This document shows, one piece after another, positions 10,202-19,826 of a stretch of 59,200 nucleotides of DNA. The notes below the pieces were generated by a model, which saw only the letters and a list, made by a program, of their open reading frames with translations, was not told where the DNA came from and searched no databases. The translations under genes and the position numbers were made by a program. The number at the start of each line of letters is the position of its first letter. The stretch's first letter is position 1. The DNA comes from Chrysochromulina parva. Lineage: Eukaryota > Haptophyta > Prymnesiales > Chrysochromulinaceae. The stretch spans positions 1-59,200 of the forward strand of contig PJAB01000028.1 in the NCBI GenBank assembly GCA_002887195.1, read 5' to 3'.

Positions 10202-10457
10202 TTTGCTCGATGAAGAGTTTTCCTGTGAACAGCCAAAGAATTCAAGTTACCCTCGACACCGGACCTCAGTGATACCGAGGCGTCTTTTCGCGATACCTAG
10301 GATTCCGTCTTCAGTTTACGGGTTTGCTGAAACCCCACCACCTAATAATAAAGTACAAACGCGCGCCGCGCGCACGGCGAATCAAATGAGGTCTGTGATA
10401 GAGCCCTAGGGAATGAGAGTGTGACCCTGCAACGTCTGCGAAGAAGGTTCCGAGTTC

Positions 10458-12329
10458 TCATTGCGGCAGCGCCTCTGGCGCCCCAGTACCACCCAAGCTA
10501 AGTGCGCCGAGGGTGGCCTGGATAACGTCGCACGTCGGCGGTGCCGTACCCGGCGAGGGCGAGGGCGCGTCGGCCGCGACGGAGACCCTGAGCTCGGCCG
10601 TCTGAAACGCTCCGTGGTGAGCGGCGACGGCGTCTGGCACGTGGACGTCCGCGGCGGCAGCTGCGCCCGCGAGCGTCGTCGTCGTCGGCGGCAGCGGCGG
10701 TGGCATCGGTACGGCCCGCCCAAGGTCGCTGAACGCTGCGAGGATTCGTTCCACGGCGCGGCCACGGAGCAAGAGGTCAAAGCGCGTCTTAGCATTCCGG
10801 TATCTCAGCACGTCGTCCACGGCGCGCTCGGGGATGCTCAGCACGGCGTTCGTTGGCCGGAGCGTCGTCGGGTGCACAGGCACGAAGCGCACCTGCACGG
10901 GGAAGCGGCCGTCGCCCCCAAAGGCGCTCGGCTCGAGCTCCAGGCCCGCGGCACCATCAGGTTGGAACACTCCGAGGAGCTTTCTGGTACGCACGTTGAA
11001 GAGGAAGAGCAGCGACGAGCCACTGAGCTTCGAAAGCAGCGAAGCTTGGCTCTTGGGCAACCCGAGTAGCCGACGAGAGAGGCACTCGTCCTCGGTCGTC
11101 GGGTCGCAGATGAACACCATCCCATTGCGATGCGAGCGATCGCCGCCGCTGCCGTGTCGCTCACCGCCGCTGCCGTGTCGCTCACCGCCGCTGCCGTGTC
11201 GCTCACCGCTGTGTTGTCGCTCGCCGCTCCCGTGTGGGTGCGGCGACCCGCCGCATGCACCCACACGCGGCGTTTTCCATCGCTCGTCGGCGCCCACGCC
11301 AACGGTCTCGGCACCTCCCATTGTGTCCGCTGCTTCCGGAAGCGTCGGCCGCCGACTGGTCGCCACGCCCAAGACAACGCTCGATGGCTGGATCGCGTGC
11401 GACATCCCGCTCAGAGGCGTGGCGCGCGGGTCGCCGCACTGATGGAGAAGCTGCGCGAGCCGCGCCGCGGCTCCCTCACCCATCTGCAGCTCGAAGCGGT
11501 TGTGCGTGCCGTGATACTCGAGCGCTGGTCGCGCTCTTTCCTCTGACAAAGCGAGCACCGTCGCTCCGTCGAGGCGCACGCGCACCTGGAGAGGGAAGCG
11601 CGAGCCGCCGCCGGCGTCCTCGCCAAAGGCGTGAGGCTCGAGGTTCTGCTGCGGCCAAGTCGTCGCACGGAACAGCCCGAGCACGTGCCGGGTGCGCACG
11701 TTGAAGAGGAACAGCAACGTTGTCTCGGGTACGATGGCGCGCACGATGGCGGTCTGCGTCGCGGGCAGGCCGAAGAGACCACGTTGCAGGCACTCGGCTT
11801 CGGTGCGCGGATCGCATAGGAAGATGACGCCGCCCTGCGGCATGCGCGGCAGCCCTGCAATGGGCGAAGGGATCAGTGGAGCAAAGTGCTGCGGCAGCTG
11901 CTGGTGCTGCGGGTGCGGAGGCTGCTGCGAAAGTTGATGGACGTGCTGCTGCGGCGGCGATGGGTGCGGCTGCTGAATAGCCGACCCGCCGTGCTGCTGC
12001 TGCTGCTGCTGCTGCTGCTGTAGATACGACGGGGTTGGGTACGACTGCTGCATGTAAGGCGGCATGCAGGAGTATCCGCGCAAATCCTGGTGGTGCCAGG
12101 AAGTAGGGCCATCAAAGAGCCACGCGCCTTCCTGCGGTGACCAGCTGTCACCGTGCCAGCCCACAGGCAAGCTATTGCCTCCAGGCGGCAGAGGCGGCAT
12201 CACGCCTGGCTGCTCAGGAGGCAGCGGTGGCGCCCAGCTGCCGGCCGAGCTGCTAAGCGCCCCCTGCCCACTCTCCGGGGGCAGGGGAGGCATGCCGGGA
12301 GCGGCCGACTCCCGGTCTGGGTCTGGCAT
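10458..12329 (-). CDS. Protein with two DCD (development and cell death) domains
   Basis: 623 aa from the ATG at 12329; the longer frame starts at a non-ATG codon. The N-terminal ~170 residues are Pro/Gln/His-rich with a glutamine run. DCD domain 1 starts at GGVIFLCDPRTEAECLQRGL, then FGLP, TLLFLFNVRTRHVLGLF and FPLQVRVR. DCD domain 2 starts at NGMVFICDPTTEDECLSRRL, then LGLP, SLLFLFNVRTRKLLGVF and FPVQVRFV. An imperfect HGSGGER repeat separates them. In land plants DCD proteins (N-rich protein class) respond to stress, pathogens and cell death; here the role is unknown. The C-terminus is Ala/Pro-rich. No intron is needed. Confidence 0.87.
   Translation of the reverse strand: MPDPDRESAAPGMPPLPPESGQGALSSSAGSWAPPLPPEQPGVMPPLPPGGNSLPVGWHGDSWSPQEGAWLFDGPTSWHHQDLRGYSCMPPYMQQSYPTPSYLQQQQQQQQQHGGSAIQQPHPSPPQQHVHQLSQQPPHPQHQQLPQHFAPLIPSPIAGLPRMPQGGVIFLCDPRTEAECLQRGLFGLPATQTAIVRAIVPETTLLFLFNVRTRHVLGLFRATTWPQQNLEPHAFGEDAGGGSRFPLQVRVRLDGATVLALSEERARPALEYHGTHNRFELQMGEGAAARLAQLLHQCGDPRATPLSGMSHAIQPSSVVLGVATSRRPTLPEAADTMGGAETVGVGADERWKTPRVGACGGSPHPHGSGERQHSGERHGSGGERHGSGGERHGSGGDRSHRNGMVFICDPTTEDECLSRRLLGLPKSQASLLSKLSGSSLLFLFNVRTRKLLGVFQPDGAAGLELEPSAFGGDGRFPVQVRFVPVHPTTLRPTNAVLSIPERAVDDVLRYRNAKTRFDLLLRGRAVERILAAFSDLGRAVPMPPPLPPTTTTLAGAAAAADVHVPDAVAAHHGAFQTAELRVSVAADAPSPSPGTAPPTCDVIQATLGALSLGGTGAPEALPQ
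11145..11216 (-). repeat. 21-nt in-frame repeat encoding GERHGSG units
   Basis: Three near-identical 21-nt copies code for repeated (S)GGERHGSG blocks in the linker between the two DCD domains. The length of such arrays can vary between strains. Confidence 0.8.
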
Positions 12330-12829
12330 GGGCGAAAGGCAGCCAAGCCCACCGTCGGGGCCCGATCGATGCCGGAATAAATGCTCTGTTGGGAGCTCCA
12401 CTTCTCTTCATTTCCGCCCCGGTCAATTTATCCGCTTCGTCAACTCCGAAGTTTTGCGAGCTCGCGCGGGAAGTCATGACGAATCAAATTGGAGCGATTA
12501 CCCCCGTGCCATCAACCTGCCATCGCGGGTGCCCAATATGTTCTGAGGCGACCACGGTATTAACGTTAATAACGTTATCCTCACCATCATGCATCATCAT
12601 CGTCTCGTTACATTGTATTCGGGTATCACAACAAATCTCAACACGAGACAGTATCGGGCACAAGATCTCAGAGATGAGACCTCACGTGGAAGAGCTCGCC
12701 ATCGTCCGCCGCCGCGCATCAGCCGCCCGCGCGTCGCCCCCTCCAGGCTACAGCACACGACCCCAGCTGAGCAGGGGACGATCGTAGGGCACCAGGTCGA
12801 GGTGAACGACCTCGGACTCAAAGCTCGGA
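12330..12829. other. Intergenic, no gene seen
   Basis: This separates two minus-strand genes. It is more AT-rich than the coding regions (for example around 12550-12660) and holds no supported reading frame. Confidence 0.5.
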
Positions 12830-14209
12830 TCATCGGAGCTCATACCGACCAAGCGTCTCGTCTTTGAGTTTGGCCTGGCGATCGCCATCAGGCTCGAGCC
12901 AGGCGACCTGCTTCACGATCTTGAGAAACTCCTCCTGATCCTCTTTGCATGAGATGAGCGGTTTGAAGTGACGGATGAGCTCCTTGATGGGCAGCTTCCC
13001 CTTTTCATGGAGAAGCATCACGATGTCACGCTCCTCGAAGCGCCGCCGCTGCTGGCTGCGAGCGAGCTGCGCGGCCGTCTCCTTCGCCAGGCGCGCGCGC
13101 TTCGCCGCCTCCTCCGCGGCCGCACTCGGCGAGAGCGGCCGCTTGCCACCTGCGCCCGTCGCACTCGCGCCCGCAGCCCCGGCCGGCGCGGCGTCCGCCT
13201 CAGCGTCCGCCTCCGCCACGGGCTGGCCGGCACTAAGAATCCTCCTGAGCGCCTCGGCGCCTTCGTCCAGCGGATCCTCATCGTCCTCATCCGAGCCGTC
13301 CTCATCCGCGCGCATGGCACGCCGCTCGGCCCTCAGGTCTTCCTTGGTACGGCGCAGGTGGTCAGAAATGCCGCGCTGGAGCCGACGGTCGTCGTCCGAG
13401 TCGTCGTCCTCCTCCTGCGCGGCGGCGGCCGCCGCCGCAAGGGCTTCCGGATCGTCTTCATGTTCGACTGCCGACCGCGGATTGCGCATCGAGGCCCTTG
13501 TATGCTGAGCTTGCAGCCGCCCCTGTAGGCCTTCCTGCTCGTCGTCGTCAAAAATCCCCTCGTCCTCGTCGTCATCTGCGCGGAACTCGTCATCCTCCAT
13601 GTCGAGGCCGTCGTTGCCGTCCTCGTCCTTGTCCCCGAGGCCGTGGCTGTACTTGTTAAACTCGACTTGTTGCTCACTATCCCAGTCGGGCCCGGCGCCG
13701 TCGTCGAAGTCGTCAGCATCGAGCATGCCGCCCGCGCCACCGCGGCCGCCTAGACCGCCGCCACCCGCCTCCTCGTCGTCGTCGACGTCCTTCTGGGTTA
13801 GTTTCTTGAGCTTCATCTCCGCCTTGAGCGCCTTCCTGTCCTTGGCTGCCAGGAGCGCCTCTGCATCATCGATGCCGAGCGTCCTGTGCGTGATAGACGG
13901 CCGGAACGTGTACCATGCCGCGAGTGGCGTGATCGTCATGACGCCGTTGCGCGCATCGCGGCGCACGACGACGTAATCGCTCGACTGATCTGCCCCGACG
14001 CCGACCATCTCGCGTGTGCCCTCGTACCGCTTGCCGCCCGCTTGCAGCAGCATGCCCTGCTCTCTGGGCCGGCCGGTCGTGCGGCGCGACACCTTGGGTA
14101 CGGCGCCAGTGGTCGTCTCGAGCGCTGGCACGCGGTCGCGGAACTTGGCCGCCTCGAGCACGCGTCCCTCGGCGGGCAGCGCGCGAAGAGAGAAAGTCCC
14201 ATGTTTCAT
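12830..14209 (-). CDS. Transcription initiation factor TFIIF alpha subunit (RAP74)
   Basis: 459 aa from the ATG at 14209 (MKHGTFSL). The N-terminal ~170 residues match the TFIIF alpha dimerisation region: a GRPREQGMLLQAGGKRYEG-type segment, SSDYVVVRR, and WYTFRPSITHRTLGIDDAE. A long acidic centre follows (DDDEDEGIFDDDEQEG), then a basic Ala-rich linker. The last ~70 residues form the winged helix that in the family contacts the FCP1 phosphatase and pol II (RRFEERDIVMLLHEKGKLPI, LKDETLGRYELR). The protein acts in the nucleus with TFIIF beta in RNA polymerase II initiation and elongation. The upstream extension of the frame is rejected because the conserved N-terminus begins here. The gene is divergent from the Orange-like gene with 140 nt between starts. 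Confidence 0.93.
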   Translation of the reverse strand: MKHGTFSLRALPAEGRVLEAAKFRDRVPALETTTGAVPKVSRRTTGRPREQGMLLQAGGKRYEGTREMVGVGADQSSDYVVVRRDARNGVMTITPLAAWYTFRPSITHRTLGIDDAEALLAAKDRKALKAEMKLKKLTQKDVDDDEEAGGGGLGGRGGAGGMLDADDFDDGAGPDWDSEQQVEFNKYSHGLGDKDEDGNDGLDMEDDEFRADDDEDEGIFDDDEQEGLQGRLQAQHTRASMRNPRSAVEHEDDPEALAAAAAAAQEEDDDSDDDRRLQRGISDHLRRTKEDLRAERRAMRADEDGSDEDDEDPLDEGAEALRRILSAGQPVAEADAEADAAPAGAAGASATGAGGKRPLSPSAAAEEAAKRARLAKETAAQLARSQQRRRFEERDIVMLLHEKGKLPIKELIRHFKPLISCKEDQEEFLKIVKQVAWLEPDGDRQAKLKDETLGRYELR

Positions 14210-14349
14210 TTCGCGATGTCGAGACTGTGATGAGAATGCGCAAGTAAGACGAGAGAATGTACATGTCAAGACGTAACTGGTGGGACGCGGAGCACGAAAA
14301 CCTCCAGCTTCTGCGCGTTTTGCGAGATCGAGCGAACTCCTTTTGTGTG
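14210..14349. promoter_or_regulatory. Divergent promoter region (TFIIF alpha / Orange-like)
   Basis: 140 nt between opposite start codons. TCGCGA occurs at 14211-14216, directly 5' of the minus ATG (CATCGCGAAATG) and about 135 nt from the plus ATG. A degenerate GCGAGATCGAGCGA lies near 14318. There is no TATA box. Promoter function is inferred from position only. Confidence 0.5.
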
Positions 14350-15194
14350 ATGGCGAGCCACCTTCTAATTGCTCTCCTCGCCCTCGCGGTCGTGCCGCGT
14401 GCTGGGGCATGGCAATTGGGCAGCGTGAGGTATGCAGGCCGTAGCAGAGCAATCCTCCGACAGCCGAGCGGCGCAGTCGTCATGCTCGAGGCCTTCGGTG
14501 CGCGAGCGCCCTCATGTGCGGAACGTGAAACCGTGCCCTCTTACTTACACGCGTGGCTGCCGCCTCATTCGCTCGCTCGGCAGATCTCATGCCCGTGGTC
14601 GATTGCCTTAAGCTCGATGGCATGGATGCCGTGCAGCAGTGCATGGACAACATCAAGCCCTGGATGGAAATCACTGACGAAGGTGAGCTCAACTTCTCGC
14701 TGAACGCGGTGAACGGCTTCATCGGCGGCAGCGTGGGAGTGGTTGGGACGGTCGTGTCGACCATGCTCAAGAAGAAGGAAGTCAAGGACCGCCTCAAATG
14801 CTCGTACTGCGAGGGATCGGGACAGATCCTCTGCGGCCACTGCCTTGGCTCGGGCACACTCTCCGTCATGGGCGCGGACGGCGTACTCACATCGATGCAG
14901 TGCCCAAACTGCGAGGGCACCGGCACGGTGGTGTGCATCAACTGCCAGGGCTCGGGCCTCTCGGTGCCCGACGAGTTCCTGCAGGTGCTGGGCGACGAGG
15001 AAGTGGGCTTCACCGAGCAGGATTATATCGGCCTCTTTGACGAAGCACCCTTCAACCCCAAGGCCGTAGGGGCCAAAGCAGGCGAGGTGGGCTCCGCCAC
15101 TGCTACGGCCGCCCCGCCTGCCGCCGCGCCGACCGCCGCCGCGCGCTCAAATAGTGCCCCGAACAAGGAGGACTACACGGGTGGCCTAGGTTGA
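14350..15194 (+). CDS. Orange-like (OR) DnaJ-type zinc-finger protein, probably plastid
   Basis: Two exons, 14350-14497 and 14584-15194 (252 aa). Exon 1 encodes a signal peptide (MASHLLIALLALAVVPRAGA) followed by W and a basic stretch, fitting bipartite plastid targeting. Exon 2 has a Gly-rich hydrophobic helix (FIGGSVGVVGTVVSTML) and four CxxCxGxG-type zinc motifs: CSYCEGSG, CGHCLGSG, CPNCEGTG and CINCQGSG. This layout resembles plant ORANGE and related DnaJ-E1 proteins, which stabilise phytoene synthase and affect carotenoid or plastid development. No J domain is present. The frame change between the open frames is resolved by one short intron. The C-terminus is Ala/Pro-rich. The family call is good; substrate and exact orthology are uncertain. 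Confidence 0.82.
14498..14583 (+). other. Intron (86 nt) in the Orange-like gene
   Basis: Donor GTGCGC after TTCG and acceptor CGGCAG before ATCTCATG. A split codon G|AT restores the frame. The GTGCGC donor recurs in other introns of this window. Confidence 0.8.
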
Positions 15195-15610
15195 GCTCGC
15201 GAGATCGTCCGAGATCGTGCGCTCACTCACCTTGCCCAGGGGCCGTGCTTCGAGAGAACGCCGAGTACTCCGCCGACGACTGTTGAACGTGGGCCGAGGG
15301 ACGTCACCTGGCGCCTGGCCCGGAGCAGCTTCCAGTTTCCACAGTACAGTGCCATCCACGGACCTGCGCGCCCTCGACGCAAGCTCACTTCCGACGTCCG
15401 CGCGCCGCGCGCGCGGATCGGAGGTTATATTTTGCGAAATCGGCGCCATGCACCTTCTTTAATACATGTTCCAACGTCACGCCCAGACCGAGCACGAAGC
15501 ATCACGAGATGCCGACGGATTGCAACTTTTAAGAAGATAGTACACCAGAGAAAAAGATAAGATTAGTCGTTTACTGTCCATGACGCTGGGGCGCGGCGCA
15601 AATCAGAGAT
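15195..15610. other. Intergenic between convergent genes
   Basis: This is the 3' region of both flanking genes. It contains TCGCGA at about 15197 and another palindromic GCGCGCGCG string near 15405. No gene seen. Confidence 0.5.
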
Positions 15611-16306
15611 TCAGAGCTCCTGCTTCTGCAGTTCTTGAGTTCCTGAGCCACGCCAGCGCAAGTGGCGGATGAGTGCATCTAGGAGCTCAGCGGCGGCCTC
15701 ATTCTGCTCCATCGTGTTTGACGTTCCACTTACGAGCGTCTCAAGATCACGCGGGCTCAGCCGCAGAAGCGTGGAACCGTCCACTTCCGCTGCTTCAAAC
15801 GCGGGTGCGAACGCTTCTAAACCCGCGTCCTCGAGCCAAGCCGCCACGGCGCCCACGTCCCACCCGCTAGGTGGCGGGTGCATCGCGTGGTGTGCCTTCA
15901 GCTCGCTCGTCGACATGAGCCCACGCCGCTCACGTAATTCGGCAATCTCCATTGCGATGAGCGCGATGTGTTCACTTGCCGATAGCATGAGCTCTGAGGA
16001 CAGTTTATCAGCGTTTAAGGCTAGCAAGCGAGTGCCGTCAATCTTTGCCGACTCGAAGGCGTTGCGGTACTCGTGAAAGCCAATGCTCTCCACCCATGCC
16101 TGCACATCCACAACCTCCCATTGGCGAGGGTCTGCACGCACATGCGGCAGTGAGACGAGAAGCGATGAACATTCGGTTCGAAGTGGCCCTTGGCAGTCGG
16201 AGAGCGCACCAGAGACGGGCTCGAGGCTTCGTGGTGGGTAGGTGTCGTACGTCGGCACGCCACGCTGCAACGCGCCGGCAATCGCGACGGCGACGAGCGC
16301 GTACAT
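15611..16306 (-). CDS. Signal-peptide protein with two SAM domains
   Basis: 231 aa from the ATG at 16306. It begins MYALVAVAIAGALQRG, a short probable signal peptide. SAM domain 1 (~62-125) opens WEVVDVQAWVESIGF and contains EYRNAFESAKIDGTRLLAL. SAM domain 2 (~148-218) opens WDVGAVAAWLEDAGL with FAPAFEAAEVDGSTLLRLS. SAM domains usually drive cytosolic or nuclear homo- and hetero-oligomers, so predicted entry to the secretory or plastid route is unusual. It ends in a short QELQKQEL tail. The start is shared, divergently, with the PX-START gene. The function is unknown; a scaffold role is inferred. Confidence 0.82.
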   Translation of the reverse strand: MYALVAVAIAGALQRGVPTYDTYPPRSLEPVSGALSDCQGPLRTECSSLLVSLPHVRADPRQWEVVDVQAWVESIGFHEYRNAFESAKIDGTRLLALNADKLSSELMLSASEHIALIAMEIAELRERRGLMSTSELKAHHAMHPPPSGWDVGAVAAWLEDAGLEAFAPAFEAAEVDGSTLLRLSPRDLETLVSGTSNTMEQNEAAAELLDALIRHLRWRGSGTQELQKQEL

Positions 16307-16475
16307 GATTTCGCGATGGCGAGATCGTCGAGCTCGTCGAAAGTGCCTCGCGGCGTTTCGGTCTCAACACTTTGGGATCATCGCGGCGTCGTATCGTGCA
16401 TCGGAGCCGCCGAGCCCCGCGTAACAATTCGGTAACCAAAGTATGCACATATCCTGCGAGGCCATCTAGACTTAT
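16307..16475. promoter_or_regulatory. Divergent promoter region (double-SAM / PX-START)
   Basis: 169 nt between start codons. CATCGCGAAAT sits just 5' of the minus ATG (TCGCGA at 16311-16316), nearly the same as the string before the TFIIF alpha ATG. Its role is inferred from position. Confidence 0.45.
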
Positions 16476-18128
16476 ATGCCGACCCCTCGAACTCGGGGTA
16501 TGAGAATTGATGCGCTGCGCTACTCAAACCTAGAAAGCGCCATAGGGCCAGACGGCACGAGCGTCTACTCCTTCGCCTTCGACCTCAAGGCGACCAACGG
16601 TGCCATGTATCGGCTGACAGCCCGCTACTCCGACTTTCGGCGGCTCGCATACAAGGAGCTGCTGGCAGCGTACCCGGACGCGTACGATTGGATGCCACGA
16701 TTCCCGCCAAAGAACCCGCTCGCCAAGCAGACGCCGGCGTTCCTGCTTGCGCGCGGCCGCGGACTCGAGACCTACCTCGGCGCATTGCTTGGCGACCCGA
16801 GGCTGAGTGAGTCAGAGCCCATCCGAGCGCTGCTCGCGATGGCGAGAGTCGTCGAGGAGGCCAGCGGCGACGCGGACGGTGAAGGGTCGCTGATTCCCAC
16901 GAGCACGCCGTCCGCCCACGCGGTCACCGCCACGACGGCCATGCAGCGTGCGACCTTTAGTGCGCTCGAGACTGTTGGTACGACTTCTGGGCTGGAAGCG
17001 TGGCAGGCGCGAGCGGTGGTGGCGTCGGCAGAGGTGGCGGCTGCTAGCTCATGGGCGGCCTGGTCGCTCGCGGTCGTCTTCGAGCCCGCCACCTCGCTCG
17101 GCATCGCCCTCATGTTCGGCGTTGTGTACGAGCAAGCAGTGCTTTATGTCTGCTGTTGCTTGCTCGGCATGACAGCTGGCCACGTGTGCAAACGGCTGTG
17201 GCTTGCCCCGCCCAAGAACGGCAAGGTGCATGCGCCAATGGGCAAGTCGATCTCGTACGCACAGCCGCGCTTCCCACCCGCCGCGGCCGCAACCTCGGCG
17301 GCGGCGCCAGCGGCGTTCGCAACAGCGCCGCAAGAGATGCAGCCCGCCGCCGCCGCGGCGGCGGCGAGCGAGGCAGCGGGCAGGTCGATCGACGCTGCCG
17401 AGGCCACCGCAAATGGTTCGGTCGATGCGGCCGCCAAGGCCACCGAGGTGCAGTTGCGAGCGGCTTCCGAGGCAGTGGAGGCCAACAGAGTGTTCGAGGC
17501 ATCGATGCCCCATAAAGAGTCTGACGGATGGAGATTCTTTGCGACCAAAGAGGACGTAGATGTGTACCTCAACGTGCGCCCGAATGGGACGGGCACCTGG
17601 GGCATGGGCATCGGGCGCATACCCGCCACTGTCGCGACGGTGCAGGAGGTGCACGATATGGAGCGGTTCAAAGGAGTCCTCGACAAGCAGTGGGAATCGA
17701 CGAAACTTCTCTGTGAGGTGCCCCCTTCACTGATCTCGATCGCGGGCTGGGAGGTCAACTCGTGCAACATCCAGCAGAGCCTGTACCGCAGCCCCGCGTG
17801 GCCCGTCGCGCCGCGCGAGAGCTGCACCGTCATGGTGAAGATGCGTTGCCTTGCCGACGGCGGGGTGAGGCTGCTGCACCGTAGCTTCGATTTCCCCGGC
17901 TGCACTCCGCCTGAAGGGTACGTGCGCGTGTCACTGGACGTGGGTGGCTACTCGCTGACGCCCATCAGGCCTCACCATCTAGATGGCCTCACCGAGATGC
18001 TCTACCTCAACATCCTCGACCCGAACGGCTCCATTCCAAGCGTGGTCGTCAAGAAAACGGTACCCGAGAGGGCGCTCAGCGTCGCACGCGTGCGCAAGTG
18101 CTGCGCCGAGCTCGCGAAGAGCCGGTGA
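16476..18128 (+). CDS. PX domain - membrane segment - START domain protein
   Basis: 550 aa; a second ATG at 16500 is an alternative start. The PX domain (~9-125) binds phosphoinositides in the family: YSFAFDLK, the basic YRLTARYSDFRRL strand, and FPPKNPLAKQTPAFLLARGRG with the PxxP loop. A hydrophobic segment follows at ~190-235 (WSLAVVFEPATSLGIALMFG, VLYVCCCLLGM), probably one hairpin or two helices. After an Ala-rich linker, a START lipid-binding domain runs from ~345 to the end (GWRFFATKEDVDVYLNV, WPVAPRESC, LTPIRPHHLDGLTEM). PX plus START in one chain suggests a membrane-contact lipid sensor or transfer protein. Lipid and organelle are unknown. Confidence 0.85.
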   Translation: MPTPRTRGMRIDALRYSNLESAIGPDGTSVYSFAFDLKATNGAMYRLTARYSDFRRLAYKELLAAYPDAYDWMPRFPPKNPLAKQTPAFLLARGRGLETYLGALLGDPRLSESEPIRALLAMARVVEEASGDADGEGSLIPTSTPSAHAVTATTAMQRATFSALETVGTTSGLEAWQARAVVASAEVAAASSWAAWSLAVVFEPATSLGIALMFGVVYEQAVLYVCCCLLGMTAGHVCKRLWLAPPKNGKVHAPMGKSISYAQPRFPPAAAATSAAAPAAFATAPQEMQPAAAAAAASEAAGRSIDAAEATANGSVDAAAKATEVQLRAASEAVEANRVFEASMPHKESDGWRFFATKEDVDVYLNVRPNGTGTWGMGIGRIPATVATVQEVHDMERFKGVLDKQWESTKLLCEVPPSLISIAGWEVNSCNIQQSLYRSPAWPVAPRESCTVMVKMRCLADGGVRLLHRSFDFPGCTPPEGYVRVSLDVGGYSLTPIRPHHLDGLTEMLYLNILDPNGSIPSVVVKKTVPERALSVARVRKCCAELAKSR

Positions 18129-18686
18129 GGCTGACAGGGGCGGGGCTGCCCCGCAGCACGATCTTTTCTTCCTGCAGCTCCTCGTCGCAGTTGGGCCGCA
18201 GAACGAGGAGCGAGCGTCTCGAGCCGCTTGCTCTCTGTTCACTGCTGCTTCAGCCTTCACCGCACGGCCGCATCGCCAGTAACTACATTTAGATGTACTG
18301 AATAATGCCGCATCTCCAGGTACGACGACGGCAACGTCCCCGGCCGAAAAGTTCACTTCATCTTCAATTCACAATTGTGTCGAGTATTTAACGAAATGTT
18401 GATTGTTGAACAGATCTCTCAGCGAGTCAGCCCGGTCAGCGGTTTCTGGTTGTCAGCGGGGATGAGAACACACAGATCGAACTCAGGGCTGACTTGACAG
18501 CTCATACCACGACCTCACTACTTTACAGCGCGTGTTGCGTGAGTTAGGCCGCAAAGGAAATTCGGGGTTCGTTTCGAGAGCTTCCAAAAGAAGAGGCGTT
18601 GAGTGCCAAAAGCGGCACCCAAAAGCGATCGGCAAGCGCTCGCGGCCCGATCGTCGGCAGGAAACGAAATCGCGGGGCCTGGGCAC
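18129..18686. other. Intergenic, no gene seen
   Basis: This lies between two plus-strand genes. AT-richer blocks near 18290-18400 are typical of spacers here. No supported reading frame or RNA. Confidence 0.5.
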
Positions 18687-19826
18687 ATGGCACCGTCCTC
18701 GATCTGGGACATCACCGTGTTCAAACACACGAGGGACGACCGCCTGGGTATCAGTCTCGAGACTGGCGATAAAGAGAATGTCGTCGTGGTCAAGGCGCTT
18801 GCCCCTGGCGGCCGCGCAGAGATTTGTGGCATCCTCGCTGGTGACGAGGTGCTGTCCATTGGCGGAACGCCATACGCGTCCGCTCTAGAAGCGGCCCGTG
18901 CGCTGCGCGAGAGCGATGGTTCGGTCAACGTGCGCGTCGAGCGGCGCAGTGGCTTGTCCTTGTCTGCGTGCAACCTGAGCAACCGCAGCGGCCCTACCTA
19001 CTCGGAGACTAACTCAGACGAAGTGGGCGACTCCGACGAATACTCCGACGAGCACTCGGACGAGGATATCGTGGGCCAGTGGGAGGAGTATCTCGACTGG
19101 ATGATCGTCCGTATCATGGAGCGCGAGGACGAGCTACGCGAGTGCCAGGAAGAGACAGCAGATGCGCTGGTGCAGTCGATGCTCGCGATTCGCGAGCCGG
19201 AACCGCCGTCAGATGCGGACATGGAGGACCCCGAGGCCATGCAGCTGTACATGGAAGCGATGGCTGTGTATGCTCAACAGCAGAGGAACCGGCTGACCGA
19301 GCTCGATGGCGCCCAAGAAGCAATAGACGAGAACCGCGATGCCTCCGCAGCGTTGTTGCTGTGCACCACTCGACGGCAAGAACTCGAGGTGCTGCTTGGG
19401 CGCGTGCACACGCTGACAGAGCAAGACGCGGAGCGCATCGAGGAAATCTGGCAGGAGCTGAGCGGGGGGCTCGAGGACGAGGAGGCAGACGTGCAGGAGC
19501 AAGGGGAGGAGCAGGGCGATGACGCTGAAGAATCCCTCATACTCGAGGCGACGAAGCTAGCGTTGGGTTCGAGATCATGCCCGAGATCACACGCCCAGTT
19601 GCACGTGCCCGATCCGAGCAGCGCACTCGAGCGGCTGCGCGAGCACAGCAAGCACGTGCGCCTCAACCAGCGTCTTCAGCGGGCGCGCTCCGGCAAAATG
19701 GGCGCCAAGCCGAGCGCCGTCACGCTGGCAAGCGATGATGAGGTGGGTTGCCAGATCCACCCCGAGGCAGAGAAGAAGAAGCTGCAGCGAAGCTATTCGT
19801 TTGGGCGCCGCACGAAGGCCAGTTGA
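18687..19826 (+). CDS. PDZ-domain protein with acidic coiled-coil region
   Basis: 379 aa from the ATG at 18687; the longer frame starts at GTG. A PDZ-like domain occupies ~5-95: the carboxylate-binding loop RLGISLET, then APGGRAEICGILAGDEVL and SIGGTPY. An acidic Ser/Asp/Glu patch follows (SDEYSDEHSDED), then helical or coiled-coil segments (~130-320) and a basic C-terminal tail (LQRSYSFGRRTKAS). The PDZ part resembles that of the small gene at 33070. It probably acts as an adaptor; its partners are unknown. Confidence 0.75.
   Translation: MAPSSIWDITVFKHTRDDRLGISLETGDKENVVVVKALAPGGRAEICGILAGDEVLSIGGTPYASALEAARALRESDGSVNVRVERRSGLSLSACNLSNRSGPTYSETNSDEVGDSDEYSDEHSDEDIVGQWEEYLDWMIVRIMEREDELRECQEETADALVQSMLAIREPEPPSDADMEDPEAMQLYMEAMAVYAQQQRNRLTELDGAQEAIDENRDASAALLLCTTRRQELEVLLGRVHTLTEQDAERIEEIWQELSGGLEDEEADVQEQGEEQGDDAEESLILEATKLALGSRSCPRSHAQLHVPDPSSALERLREHSKHVRLNQRLQRARSGKMGAKPSAVTLASDDEVGCQIHPEAEKKKLQRSYSFGRRTKAS

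Noticed and set aside
12330..12401. N-terminal extension of the double-DCD protein
   Set aside because: The frame opens with a non-ATG codon; the first ATG is at 12329.
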